Positions 23,218 through 35,559 of a stretch of 64,000 nt of DNA are shown here, in pieces; positions within the stretch are counted from its first letter, which is position 1, and each line of letters begins with the position of its first letter. The stretch comes from Hirsutella rhossiliensis (lineage: Eukaryota > Ascomycota > Sordariomycetes > Hypocreales > Ophiocordycipitaceae), in contig NW_025408672.1 in the NCBI RefSeq assembly GCF_020360975.1, positions 1,364,001 through 1,428,000 of the forward strand, written 5' to 3'. The translations under genes were made by a program, and so were the position numbers. The notes beneath the pieces are model-generated. The model was given only the letters and a program-made list of their open reading frames with translations. It was not told the origin of the DNA and did not search any database.

Positions 23218-26200
23218 TGTAAGTAGTTCATGGCGTGATCCACAGCTGCCTTGAGACACGTATGCTGAGTGAAGAGACGGATGACCCGCGCACTCCATGG
23301 TTGTCTCCAGCGATGGGTTGACCTTACCGGCGCAACCAAGATGATGAGCCAACTCCTTGTCGGTGCTCAATCTGGATTCTTCTTTGAGCCCGAGTCGTTC
23401 ATCCGTATCATTGGAATAGCCATCTCCGCGGGCCGGCTTTCATACCTCTAAAGGTCAGTCACTCCGTGGGAGACCATCAGCAGCGGGCTGCCGCTGCACA
23501 GCTTCGTCTCCAAACCCCTCATTACAAATACGATTAGCCTGAGTATGGCGCAATCTCTCTGGGAAACATCGTAGTCGTCAAGAAGCAATGTGAAGTCGTA
23601 TGGGCATTGATAAGCCGATGCACCGCTGCAGTCGCCTCTCTGCAGCTGCTTCCACCCAACCAGGATGCGATAGCACAGCGTCGACGCGGTTGCTTCCAGA
23701 AGGCACGTCTGGGGGACATGTGCCACTTTCTGATGGTTTGCAGACAACACGAATGCAGGAGACTCGTCGGGCGGGCCAATCAGAGCGGCTCGAATTGCTG
23801 CCAACCTTCCCGAACCGGCACACCCGTTCAATCTATTCATGATCCAGGCACTGGAGTCAAGGGTCAGCCAGGAGAGCGCCAAGCAGACGAGGAAAACAAG
23901 GGAAGCCGGGGTGGTGTCCGTGTTCATCTGGAGGGACGGGATAAGCCCAGTTTGCAAAGCGTCGGCTTCCGGCGATGCACGGTTGATGCAATTTTGCCTG
24001 TGCCTTGCGAAAGCAAACCGGGACAGGCAGGCCGTGTGACTATTCCGGCCCGCGGCGGTCGACGCATAGCTTCTCTCTCCCAACGGCGGCTCGAAAACAG
24101 ACACTCGATGCCCAACGTCTCCTGATTGGTTCGTGGTCGGCCTCAACCAGGGTTGACACGGCCACTAGATCTCGGGGCGTGATAGAGTGACTGCATATCT
24201 CGACCGCTTGTGTTGTATTGACAAGTCTGGGGAGAGCTCTTCACCAGACCCAAGTATCTTTGGTCGATGCTCAGTTTGGCAGCATCACTTGATTCTCAGC
24301 CTGTCTTGCAAGAACATTCCGTGTCATCCGACCCCACAGCAGCAAGCTCTGAACGAGACAAAAGCCCGGCATATTTTATCGTCAGTCTTGTCTCCCAAGC
24401 ATGACTGAAGAAGCAGCGGGAGACTCAAGGTAGCCCGGGAAAGAGAGGCAGCGGAGGGTCCGGTCTTTCGGTCCATATTGTCCCGCGGACGTAGGTATTC
24501 ACCCCTGTCGTATGCGCTTTGTGCTGTACTTCCTACATACCACACACGCATCGCAAGACTGCCCAGAGGCTGCGCTACGTCACCAGGCACGGAGCGAGAT
24601 AAGCGAGGGGGCGTGAGTTGCAGGCTGTTATCGCGGAGCATAATTTCACCTCGTCAGCAGTGGCCTAGGCAGTCTGCGGGGCGCCTGGCATGTGGTCGAC
24701 AAGGTGAGAGGCATTTCGATCGGAGATGCGAGGCTGTGCACATGAGAAAGGACGATGCGAGATAAGAACGGGGGTGCTGGTATAAAACGCGGCGAGAACA
24801 ACCTTTTCGACTCGAGAGCTCCGGTCGTCTGCATCGCTAAAAGCAGCAGGTTGATGACGGAAGCTGGGCCGCAGGTCGGGGAGCGGGGCGCTTGGGTGCG
24901 ATGGCATACTGCACCTTCAGTCACGGTGTGAACGGCAATTTGACAGTGATCGGATGAACCGAAGGGCGTCAGGCACCCGGATCTCCCTCAGGCCTAGACT
25001 GAAGGATGGCCTCGTACGAAAAAGGTCACGAGGCACGGGAGCTCGTCAAGCCTGGGCCCTCTGGGTTTGCACGAGCCGAGCGAGCTGGGCCAGCAGAAAC
25101 AAGTTTCGGACCATTGGAAGTCTGAAAGGGCCGCGGCCTACCTTCTCAAACGGGCAAGTCGGTAGCAAGGGATCCGAGATGATGGTGATGTTGATAGACT
25201 CGTAAAGTGACTGGCTTAGTTTCTCGGCGCCTCCGACATGGCCGAGGGCCTGCAGCGATAGGGCTATCCCTGCGAGGACGCTTCGGTATTTCGGTGCGTC
25301 TCGTCGCAGCGTGGAGCCACGGCTCTAACGACAAGGCCGGTCAGGGTTATGGGGTGAATATCTGTCATGCGCAATGTAGTTGAGCAAGAGCCGACAGCAC
25401 GCAGTTTCCGTCCCTTGTTTCCTCACTTTGCATGCCTCTGTTTCGGCAAACACTAGTGCTGCGGTTGGGATGTCGCCCGGCGAGTCCCGGACGCGTCTGA
25501 AGTCTCCATCGATTGCGAGCAATGCAACGTTGGGAAGAGCAGGCAGGGTGGTTCTTAGGGCGATGCCTGGTAACGGACCTTCGCATTTGGGTAGGTCGCT
25601 ATTCGACTGCCATGGCGCCGTAGATGGAAAGGTAGCCGAGACAAGGGGCAGACTGAGCGGGAGCCGCGATGCGGAGCAAGACGCAGAACAATCAATTTGG
25701 AGAAGACGGTTGGGACTCCAGATGAGGGGAAACTGGCGATGGTGGGAGGGCTAATGTTGGAGTCCAGCGTCTAAGGGCACGTGTTGGCGGTGGTGAAGAC
25801 GCGCCCATTTTGCTCCCGATGCTGGAAACAATGGCAAGGTAGCAGCGTGGGTCATTAGCCGGCTGCCTATCGTGGCTTGTGTCCTTGGTCGGCGCCGGGG
25901 ACGAGCGGTAAGAGTCGGTGACGATGGCGACGGCGGGGTGGTGGCAGGGGGTGTATTCATTGTCGAGCCCGGCGCGCACGTCATGTGGTCGCGGCATCTT
26001 GTCGCCATGTGCATTGTGCATTCGCAGGGCGTCTGCAGCGCAACACCGAGTCGGTTGCATCGAGGGTCGAGTTGCCTGCCGACGGTTTGCAGCAGGAGAC
26101 GGATGGATGGGGAAACTGGATGGATGCCCTCTCCATGGTGCGGGGCTGGTATGGAGAAGAAGAGGTTCGTTGGAGAGGGAGAGGGGACAAGTGGAGAGGG

Positions 26201-28322
26201 GCAAAGAAAAGCTCCGATACAAAGTACAGTACATGCTCATCTCGCCCTCGCTTAGGTATCTGGATACTGTACATGCACTGTAAATACAGGCTGTGGCAGG
26301 TGCTTAGCACGCTTAGGTAGCGCGACCCGTGTCTCCTTCGGGGGGGCGACTTGGCTGATATCATCCCTGGACAATACAACCAAGCACCTAATAAAATAAA
26401 ATAAACCTCCAAAAAAAGAACGAGAAACAACCATCTCCGCCTTGCCTTCGACTCATCACGCCATGCAAACCTCGATCTCGCGATTTGCCAGCCTTCCTAA
26501 ACGAGCGTCTCATCGAGAAACGGTGCGCCCGCTCCCTGGAAATCTCGCCTCCGACGTCGAGAAAACGCCATCGCCGCGGGATGGCTCATCCGCAGCCGAA
26601 GCCCCCCTTTCTCCTCTTGTGCTTCTGCTTCTGCCATCACGTCTCGCTGCCTGAGGTGAAGACTCCCTTATTGGAAGGTAAATGTGCATATGTATGCAAC
26701 TTACATGCATTCACATGTACGAAGCCCTTTGCTGCGTACTTGGCACGGCTGACACGGCAAGGATCCGTGGTTCTCACCAGCCCGACGACGGCCACTTGAT
26801 CAGCCACAGGCCACTGTCACGAATGGCCTCGGCCCTGACAGCTGTCCCATGCATCCTGTGGCTATTTACCCGATGCTTCGTTCATCTCCCGGCCACTTGT
26901 CTAGCAACATCGACCGGTCATTCATCGCTGCAGCCCGTCCGTCCAAAGCACGACCACAGGGGTCTCGTGGTTCCCGAGGGCTCGCAATGCCGATTGTCGG
27001 ACGGACGCTCAGTCTCCTTGGCCCCCTTGATCCCCCGGGTCTTTGGGACGGCTTCGACCCGAGGTGACTTCTGTAAAGGCCTGTGGCGCCGGTTCGTGAG
27101 CCTTGCATCCCGGCCGGAGCTGGTTTGTCTTTTTCGTCCTCCGGCTTCCGCCAGGTTCCGCCCGTCAAGCCCGCCCTAATCATACTGAGACCGCCGCCAA
27201 ACGGCGACGAGTCGGCTCGGCGCCTATGGCTTGGGCTCTGCCCGTTGACTGAGCGTGCGCCATCGCAGACAGGCACAAAACCTTGGCGCCCTTCCCGTCG
27301 TTGCGGCATTGGCATGCAAGCAGCAGCCACAGGCGTGCCTGGGCGGCTGGAGGCCGAGTCTGTGATGGCGTTGTGCACAAGCGCTCTTGCGATCGGATAG
27401 TGGTGGGCTGGCATTGGCTGACTTTGCTCGTCATGGCCCCCTTCCAGGGAGCTCACATCCCCACTTCCTTTTCGGCCAGCCCTCCGGCTTTGATACGAGA
27501 CGGTCCACACGTGGGTTCCTGGAGATTGACTTGTTTAGTTTACCGCCGATCCGGGCCGGGCACTCCCTTGCTTGGACCTCGCTTCTCCAATGCGTCTTCA
27601 GACTCTGGTCCCCCCCCTGGACGTGGCGTCCACCTTTTCATCCCGCCATGGGACTGTGGCTTCATTCGCTCCCGACAGCCTGCCAAGCCAGTCTGGTCAC
27701 CTACGTTGTCGGTCGAAGCGCGGACAACGTGACAAGTCGAGCTGCATTGCCTATGCACCTAGTCGACGTCCTCCAGAACAGTACGAGCCGCGATGCCCGC
27801 TCCCACAACCTGCATGTATGTCTCCAAGCCTGGCTGCGGGGGCCGCTATCCAAGGCCCATCTGCCAGTAGCCTCATCAACCGACCCGACTTACACGCTTA
27901 CCCCTGGTTGCCATTTGGATGCGTTTGCTCTCCTTCCATTTCTGCACCGACATATCATCGCCCTGTCATTATGCCCACTCTGCGGTAGCTCGCGTGCCGC
28001 TGGATAAGGAAGCTGCTTTATTCCATGCACTCCCTCCACCCGCCCCTCCCTTTCGATTCCCCTCTCATCGAGAGCGAACCTCCGTTGACAACCATCATCC
28101 TGGTAAACCCATACTCCGGCTTCTACGGCTGAGAAAAGAGGCCATGTCTAGGATGTTACTCTCCCGGATCGTCAAACACGTCAAGTATAAAGCATCGCCA
28201 GTGCCCGGGCACAAAATTCTCTTTCAACTCGGCTCCAGCACTCTCCCCTTGCTTTCTTAGCCTTTTTATCTCCTGTCTGATCTTCTTCTTGTCACTTCTG
28301 CTTGAGTTTCTTCGCTTTCACA
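23218..28322. other. 5.1-kb stretch without a defensible gene
   Basis: Many overlapping open frames up to about 230 codons exist on both strands; none shows a convincing family. On the minus strand a few hydrophobic segments stand out: RSVLAGIALSLQALG near 25280, RNLFLLAQLARLV near 25110 and ASVINLLLLAMQTTG near 24850. They could be TM segments of a decayed membrane protein, with weak resemblance to the N-terminal TM region of fungal ABC-C transporters, but stops and missing joins prevent a call. The right end must hold the long promoter of the subtilisin gene. Confidence 0.35.
28186..28192 (+). promoter_or_regulatory. TATA box of subtilisin gene
   Basis: TATAAAG lies 137 bases before the protease start codon and is followed by a pyrimidine-rich leader (28220-28320), the usual fungal arrangement for a strongly transcribed secreted enzyme. 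Position and motif only; no transcript evidence. Confidence 0.45.
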
Positions 28323-29718
<1,396 letters not shown>

Positions 29719-31184
29719 GGCTTCGAGTCTTTTCGCCTTTTTATTCTCCTTTTCCCCGCCTGAGCGCTGGGTTTTTTTGGTTTTTGGTTTTTGGTAAATT
29801 TTTTGGCCCTGGCCTAGCGTGCCATTGGATACGATATGCGAAGGTTTACAGGATGTGAAAGAGATGGCGTACCTAGTTCAGAGTGGAGAGAGGAAAGGCT
29901 TGCGGGCATGGACTTTGAGATTGGATATTATCTGATGGACACGCGTTGTCTGGAGCATGAAGCACAGGGAGTTTGGTTGTGAATGGCCTGCTATTATTTT
30001 CATCCTTCTTCTCGGTACATACTTTGTTCACACAATTCACATGATTACGTCTCCCAGCTTTTTTCGTCTTGAAAGCACCGGCAATGGGTGCTTTGCTGTT
30101 TCCATGGGCCTCTTGAAATATCGACTCCAAACTTGATTTCACGACTTAACAATACATGGCTTAGACTCGGAAACAGGCTCCCCAGGGGGGCGCGTTCCTT
30201 TTGGCCTTTTTGACGCAACACATGAGCAGACTGGCGCCCATGTCGTGTTAGGTGGACCCTTGCTCCGACCCATCTTTCCCACCGATCCGAACCCCCCGGG
30301 GGGGAGGGGGCGGGGGGGGGCGAACCAGGATCGGCATGCAGAGGCTGCCCAGTGTTGGCCATTGGACAAGGCGCAAACCCCTTCTTTTGGGGAGCAACGC
30401 CGCTGGTCAAGGTTTGATTCCAATGACACCGTCTCATTGGGGAAAGCGTTCTTTTCCCCCGCTTCCTTTCTTGAACCGGCAAAGGGGGAGAAATCATGAC
30501 GGCACCCCTCTTCCACGACATGTCAAGGCACGATGATGAGGACAAAAATCAATTGTACTTGATACATGCTGTGTACATGGATTGCGCTTTGCGTCCCCAG
30601 CGCGTGTAGGATCCTTGGCGCGGATGAAAGCTCCCTTCTGTCCACCACATCTGCCAGACTATTCACGGGAAAAGCCAAAGTGAAGAAAGACGGAAACTCG
30701 ACGTGAGGGACGAAGTACTCGCTGGCAACATTCTGTGCAGCTCTGGTGGCAGAAGCTGTCGGCACAGGTTTTGCTTTCAGAGAGGAAAGAGGGAAAACTG
30801 GCAGAAGCTGGCAGCGCCTGTTGTGTTTTCATAGAGAGAAAGAAAGGCGTGAAATTTTGCAGGAGCTGCCAGCACATGTCCTGTTTTCAAAGAGACAAGA
30901 GATCGCAGATTGGCAGAAGCTGCCAGCACATGTTCTGCCTTCAGAGGCAGATGAGACGGGGAAATCGGCAGTAGCTGCTAGCACATGTTTTGCTGCAACA
31001 AGAACAGAGGGAGGAAAAGAACAAGAGAAGGAAAAGTAGAAGAACAAACCGGGCTTGTCAGCCATGTCGCACCGCCTGAGCTGGCGTGCTCGCATATGCA
31101 ACAAACTCGTACAGCATGAGCCTTGACGTCGTGTATCCAGACTAGGTGGTTAGCCAAAGGATCGCGTGTAGCAACGCCTGCAAC
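29719..31184. other. intergenic, 1.5 kb, with G-run and tandem repeat
   Basis: A T-rich 3' flank of the protease (29765-29810, GGTTTTT repeats), a guanine-run block near 30295-30320, and an imperfect tandem repeat at 30748-31015. No gene is supported; frames reading across the tandem repeat give Cys/Gln-rich repetitive peptides without family resemblance. Confidence 0.5.
30748..31015. repeat. imperfect tandem repeat, about 5 copies of 52-60 bp
   Basis: Copies begin at about 30748, 30800, 30859, 30912 and 30967. Each starts with a variant of GGCAGAAGCTGCCAGCACATG, then TTTTGCTTTCAGAGAG and a purine-rich tail. Copies 3-5 share CAGCACATGT exactly. Divergence between copies is moderate, so it is an old minisatellite. 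No coding role is apparent. Confidence 0.85.
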
Positions 31185-33347
31185 TCAGGCCGTCTTGAAC
31201 GTATCTTTGTTCCAATCATAGACCCTCTTCAATCGCCGAGTAAGGACGTGGAGCATGGGTCGTTCGAGATGGGAATCGTGCGGTCGGTGAAAAGAAAACG
31301 GCCTCTGCACGGCCAGGATCTTGGGAGGCGTGAAGACGTAGATTGAACCGCAGTTGGGCTCGATAGAGAATCCCACGTCTACCATGGCCGCTTCGAATGC
31401 CACCCAGCTCACCGAGCCTCGAGCCTGCGACTTTTTAAACAGTGTGAGAAAAACTGCAGCGGTCGATAGGCTTACGGTAAGGGTCTGTGGCGCCGCGGCG
31501 GCTGGCTGCGGAACGGGGGGCTCCGCAGGCGGCGCAGTTCCCAAGGCGGATGAATGCGCTGGGCGCGTTTTCGTCTTCTGTCTCCGTCTCTGGGGCTCGA
31601 TTTGCCTCTTGGGTGACTGCTGAGCGGATGCTGGAAACGGTACCCATTCGGCTTCGTTCTCCTGCTTAGCTTCAGACTCTGCCTGCAGGTGCTGTTTTCG
31701 GATATTAGAAAGGCATTCATCGACCAGATTCTGGTAGAGAAGGCTCATCTTGGCGCCAGCCTTCTCGGCGACTATTTCGTCGAGCTTTACCAAAGCCTGT
31801 ACAGACGCTGTGGTCTCGCGAAGTTTGTTCAAGAGGAGCAGCGTCTCTCGCGGTTTGATCTGCTTTCCGATTTGGTCCAGCTCAACTTCTAGCTTTCGTG
31901 ACTTTGAGACGAATGCTCGTCTCTTCCTGCGAGAGAAGGAGGGCATTGAGATCGTCGATGATAAATCCTGGATGAGCTGGATGATGGCGAAAAGGCCCCA
32001 GAGCGCCTCAGATTCCCTCATGCTTAATCTCTCTCGCTCCGAGCGGTGAGCTTGATGAAGGGCAACCAGCTCGTCTTTCCACTGGGCGGCCTTGGATGCA
32101 TTGGTCTCAGGCTGGCAGAGACGCAGTATGCAGCGGAGCTGTGAGTCAAACGGGGCCAAGTCTTCGGGTTTGCCTCTCATGCTGATACGTGGGTTGCCCG
32201 CTTCATCATAAGCCTTGGACGCTGTCTCGAAGCAGTGCACTCCGATGGTCGTCTGGATGTACTGCCGGACGAGAGCCTGCGCACGGCTGTATTCGACATG
32301 ACAGGCGTTGGATATTTCTTGTAGAAGGGTTCCCCGGAAGGCCTCATCCGCAGTGCAACTTTCGAGCAGCTCGAGTAGATGTGTGATGTAGTTCCAAATG
32401 GCAGCGCTTCGATTGGCAATGTGGACTGCCCGATAAAAAGCAGCACAGATGTCGGCATCGGTCTTGGCGGACTCCGGATGGCTTTGCCCGTCAGCGACAG
32501 CCTTCGGCTGGCAACGGAGGCAGGCGTTGACATAATAGGCGAGCACAAGAGGCTCCGTGCAGAATAAGTCCAAGTTCTCGCCAAGCGAGTCTCTTTGGTC
32601 GCGAGCAAAGGCCACCAGGCTTGACAGAGACATCTTGGCAGGAGGAGCTTGGATTGTCGGTTCAGATGGAATAGCACTCGCCGCCTTGTCGGGGCTTTGG
32701 GAGAGCTGCTGTCCATATGTGGGTCGTGAAGACTCATGCAGAAGATTGTTGAAAATGGCTTTGAGCGTCTGCAACAGGCTAAGCTGCTTCAGCAGAATCA
32801 AGTTGCCAATCGACCAAGGGGCAAAGTTGACGGTTGGGCCGAGGGCGGTCAAGGTCTCGGCTTCTTCAGTGCCAGGCGGAACGATAACGACCTCTCCGTA
32901 TCTATCGCCATCCAGGAAACGGTTCTAGCAGTCCTTGGATGTTGGGTGGACGGGAGGAGTCCCATGCTTTCGCAAGAGTTGGAGTGCGACGTGATAGTCT
33001 CCGAGCTGGCCATTGAGGCCATGGCAATGTTGGTAGAAGAGAGAGGTTGTGGCCCGGTGTTTGAAATTTTCAAGAAGGTAGTCTGATCCGGCCTTTGTGA
33101 AGGCACGCACATCGCTCTCAGGCAGCAATTTCCCGAAGCCGGTTGTCTGAGTGCCGCCCGCGAGCTCCCCACTGCCTTGCTGCTCGACTTGTTGCTCGAC
33201 TTGGAGGAGGCATTTGGCTCGTTGCCGGGAATCAAGGGAACGCCAGAAGGTCTCGACTGCGGCGCCGTGCGCCTTGTACGTGTTGGCGAAGTTGGTGTGC
33301 TGCACCTTGAGCAGTTCAACGATGAAGGTTCCTGACATGAGGTCCAT
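31185..33347 (-). CDS. conserved fungal protein with HicA-like C-terminal domain, one in-frame TAG
   Basis: Codons from 33347 to 32928 (140) and from 32924 to the stop at 31185 (579) are in the same frame, separated only by TAG at 32925-32927. The residues on both sides (SKDC before, NRFLDGDRYGEVVIVPPG after) look like continuous conserved sequence, and no good splice pair removes the stop. Full length would be about 720 residues. The N-terminal half is alpha-helical (FWRSLDSRQRAKCL, SDYLLENFKHRATTSLFYQH); the centre contains YSRAQALVRQYIQTT and LVALHQAHRSERERLS; a basic linker (RRRQKTKTR) and Pro/Ala spacer follow. The last 75 residues (SWVAFEAAMVDVGF, CGSIYVF, FSFHRPHDSH, RRLKRVYDW) resemble a HicA/dsRBD-like fold. 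Function unknown. The TAG could be a nonsense mutation of CAG, an error, or read-through. The start MDLMSG was preferred to upstream Mets lying in low-complexity sequence. Confidence 0.72.
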
Positions 33348-35559
33348 GTTGACGATTTGCAGGCTGTTGGCCGTCAGGGCCGGAAGCGGGGGAGTTGACG
33401 CGTTGACGCTGAGGCTGTGGACGGCCCAGCAAAGTGACCAGTTCAGGCTAGTAGAGCTCGTCGAAATGTCTTGTGGTGGAAGTTCGAAGAGAGGTGATTT
33501 ATGTGTGAGAGTGAGAGAAGAGAGAAAGGTGGGCTGTGTGTGGAGAGTAGAAATGGCCCCCCGCCCCACCTCTCACCCCGCGTTTTTGTTGTTGTTTTGC
33601 ACCACCCCACCGCTCTCTTATCTTATCGCTGCCAATTTCTCAATCTGGTTGTCTGCAGACAAATTTTTCCATGCCTTCAGTCTCTGTCTGTCTCTCATCA
33701 CGCATTTCTCATTCCGCCGGCCTGCCGCCGCTTCACTGCCAACTTTTACTCTGGGTTGGCAGCTGAGAGCATCGAGGCACCAACGTAGCATGCAGCAATT
33801 GTCCTCCAGCCACTCGCTTCCCACTCCCACGAGTCTTTGTTGGCCTTCCCCGCGTTTGTGCGTCTTGCACCGCGCGCTGGAAGGGGGCTGGCTGGACAGG
33901 CGCCTTCTCCTCTGCGGGAATGCGTCTTCATGATTGCTGCGAGATAAACCCGGGCCGTCATAGTCCACGCCTATCTTACTCTCCCTCCATGGGCGTGGCT
34001 CCCTGAGCACCAACATCCGAGCACTCTGGCTCAAGCAACGTGACTCGTTGCCGGACGACTTCCTTGCAGCTTCATGCTTCTCGCTAACAGTATGTGCATG
34101 CCTTCAATCTAGTCCCATATACTGGCATCGATACGTCACCATGCAGCCAGTCCATCAATCTTTACTTACTCGAACTGGCGACCTATGCTCCAGCCGCCGT
34201 AATGGCAGAATAAATCCATTTGATGGGGGAAGCTACTCATGTCGGCAGGGCAAGTCCAAATGATGGATGGCATCGCCATGGGACCCAGTAACGTTGTCGG
34301 TCCCGATTTCAAACAATTGGAACTTATAGGCAACGCGTTGCCATACTTTGGCCACACCGAGGGCTTAGCTCTAGTTCCGTGTACCGCGCCAAGTAATATG
34401 TAGTCTCTATCCGTATGGAATATAAATGCAGAGGCATCCCCCCGTGCCATTCCAGAGCACCAAAGTATGCACTCTGCGCTTATGCAGGGCAGCAACGCCA
34501 GCACTACATAGCAGAGCACAGGCCTTCTGGCGGCTTCCCATGCATTGTAGGAGCTACGATGCTGGTGCCAGAGACTGCAGGTGCTGTCGAGTCCAGATTC
34601 GCATGCAAGCTTGAAAGAAACCCTCCGCATTGACCATGTATGAGACGGAAACTTGTTCCAGGTCGGGGCTTCTAGAGGCAAAGGCCGCACCAATGCTGGG
34701 ATGTACGGTGCGGGCGACGTCCACTTGCAGGTGTCTGGGTAACTGGGGATTGTCCAGCTGCAGTAATATGGTCGTTGAAATCTTCAAACACTGATAATCT
34801 CTTGAGAGTTCTGGAAAGGCGTTTTAGGACCAAAAGTGGGAATATGCAACAACGGCCCTATCCAACTCCGGTGCCTTGAAATAGGCAGCAGCTGAGGCCA
34901 GTCCCAACGGCACATGTGGCCACCCGGTACGACGATGAACAACCCTAGGGACTAGTGCCAATGCAAGACGTCCTGTCCGAGACCAGGAGCACAGCTGTGA
35001 GGTATGGTCAGAGGCCAACAAGCTAAAAGATGTAGCTCGAAATGTATCCACGACCTGTCATACACTACGGACGTTGTCGAAGATCATGAAGCCGGCGTAA
35101 CAACCAGTCATCCGGTTGCCAAAGAGGAAGATATGCACGATGCAATCACGGGTTAAGGCGTGGAATCAGAACATTGGTAGATCAACTCGAACCGGATAAA
35201 GCTCCTATCATGATGCTCCCGTTGCAGCTCCATGTGCCAAAGGCCTGATATTTTGTATCAACGTCGCCGACCGTACTTTCGACATAGTACCATAAAAGAT
35301 GCTGAGGTTGACCAACCACTTTGAATTCCTCTGAAGTTCTGTTATTCAGCGCCTGGCCATCGCCAATCACTAATACAGGTCCCGGAAAATGGCTCACGAA
35401 TAATGTATTTGTAGCAACTAAGACAGCAGGAGATGAGAAGGAACAGCTATTTGGCACTTTTGTCCAAGGACCGCGACGCAATGATGATTCTCGGGCGTCG
35501 CGGATATGACTGGCTCTCGCTTGCTTGAATGAAATGAACTCCCGGTGTCAGGGACGCAT
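33348..35559. other. 2.2-kb stretch left of the recombinase relic, no clear gene
   Basis: No defensible gene. Minus-strand frames at 34166-34693, 34554-34787, 34824-35051 and 35182-35481 contain Trp/Tyr/Gly-rich strings (ASAFIFHTDRDYILLG; EFKVVGQPQHLLWYYVE; GTWSCNGSIMIGALSG) with the look of a beta-propeller or lectin-like protein broken into pieces, but I cannot name it. If real, it would be another decayed gene on the same strand as the DUF3435 relic. Confidence 0.35.

Noticed and set aside
25692..26240. 182-codon minus-strand frame
   Set aside because: Low-complexity Ser/Pro/His sequence with two competing frames on the opposite strand and no recognisable domain.
32925..32930. Intron ending at TGCTAG to remove the internal stop
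   Set aside because: The TAG could serve as an acceptor, but no acceptable GT donor lies upstream without deleting conserved residues.
34166..35481. Possible lectin or beta-propeller protein on the minus strand
   Set aside because: Only composition (Trp, Gly, Tyr) suggests it; no motif chain or splice joins could be established, so it is mentioned only in the gap entry.
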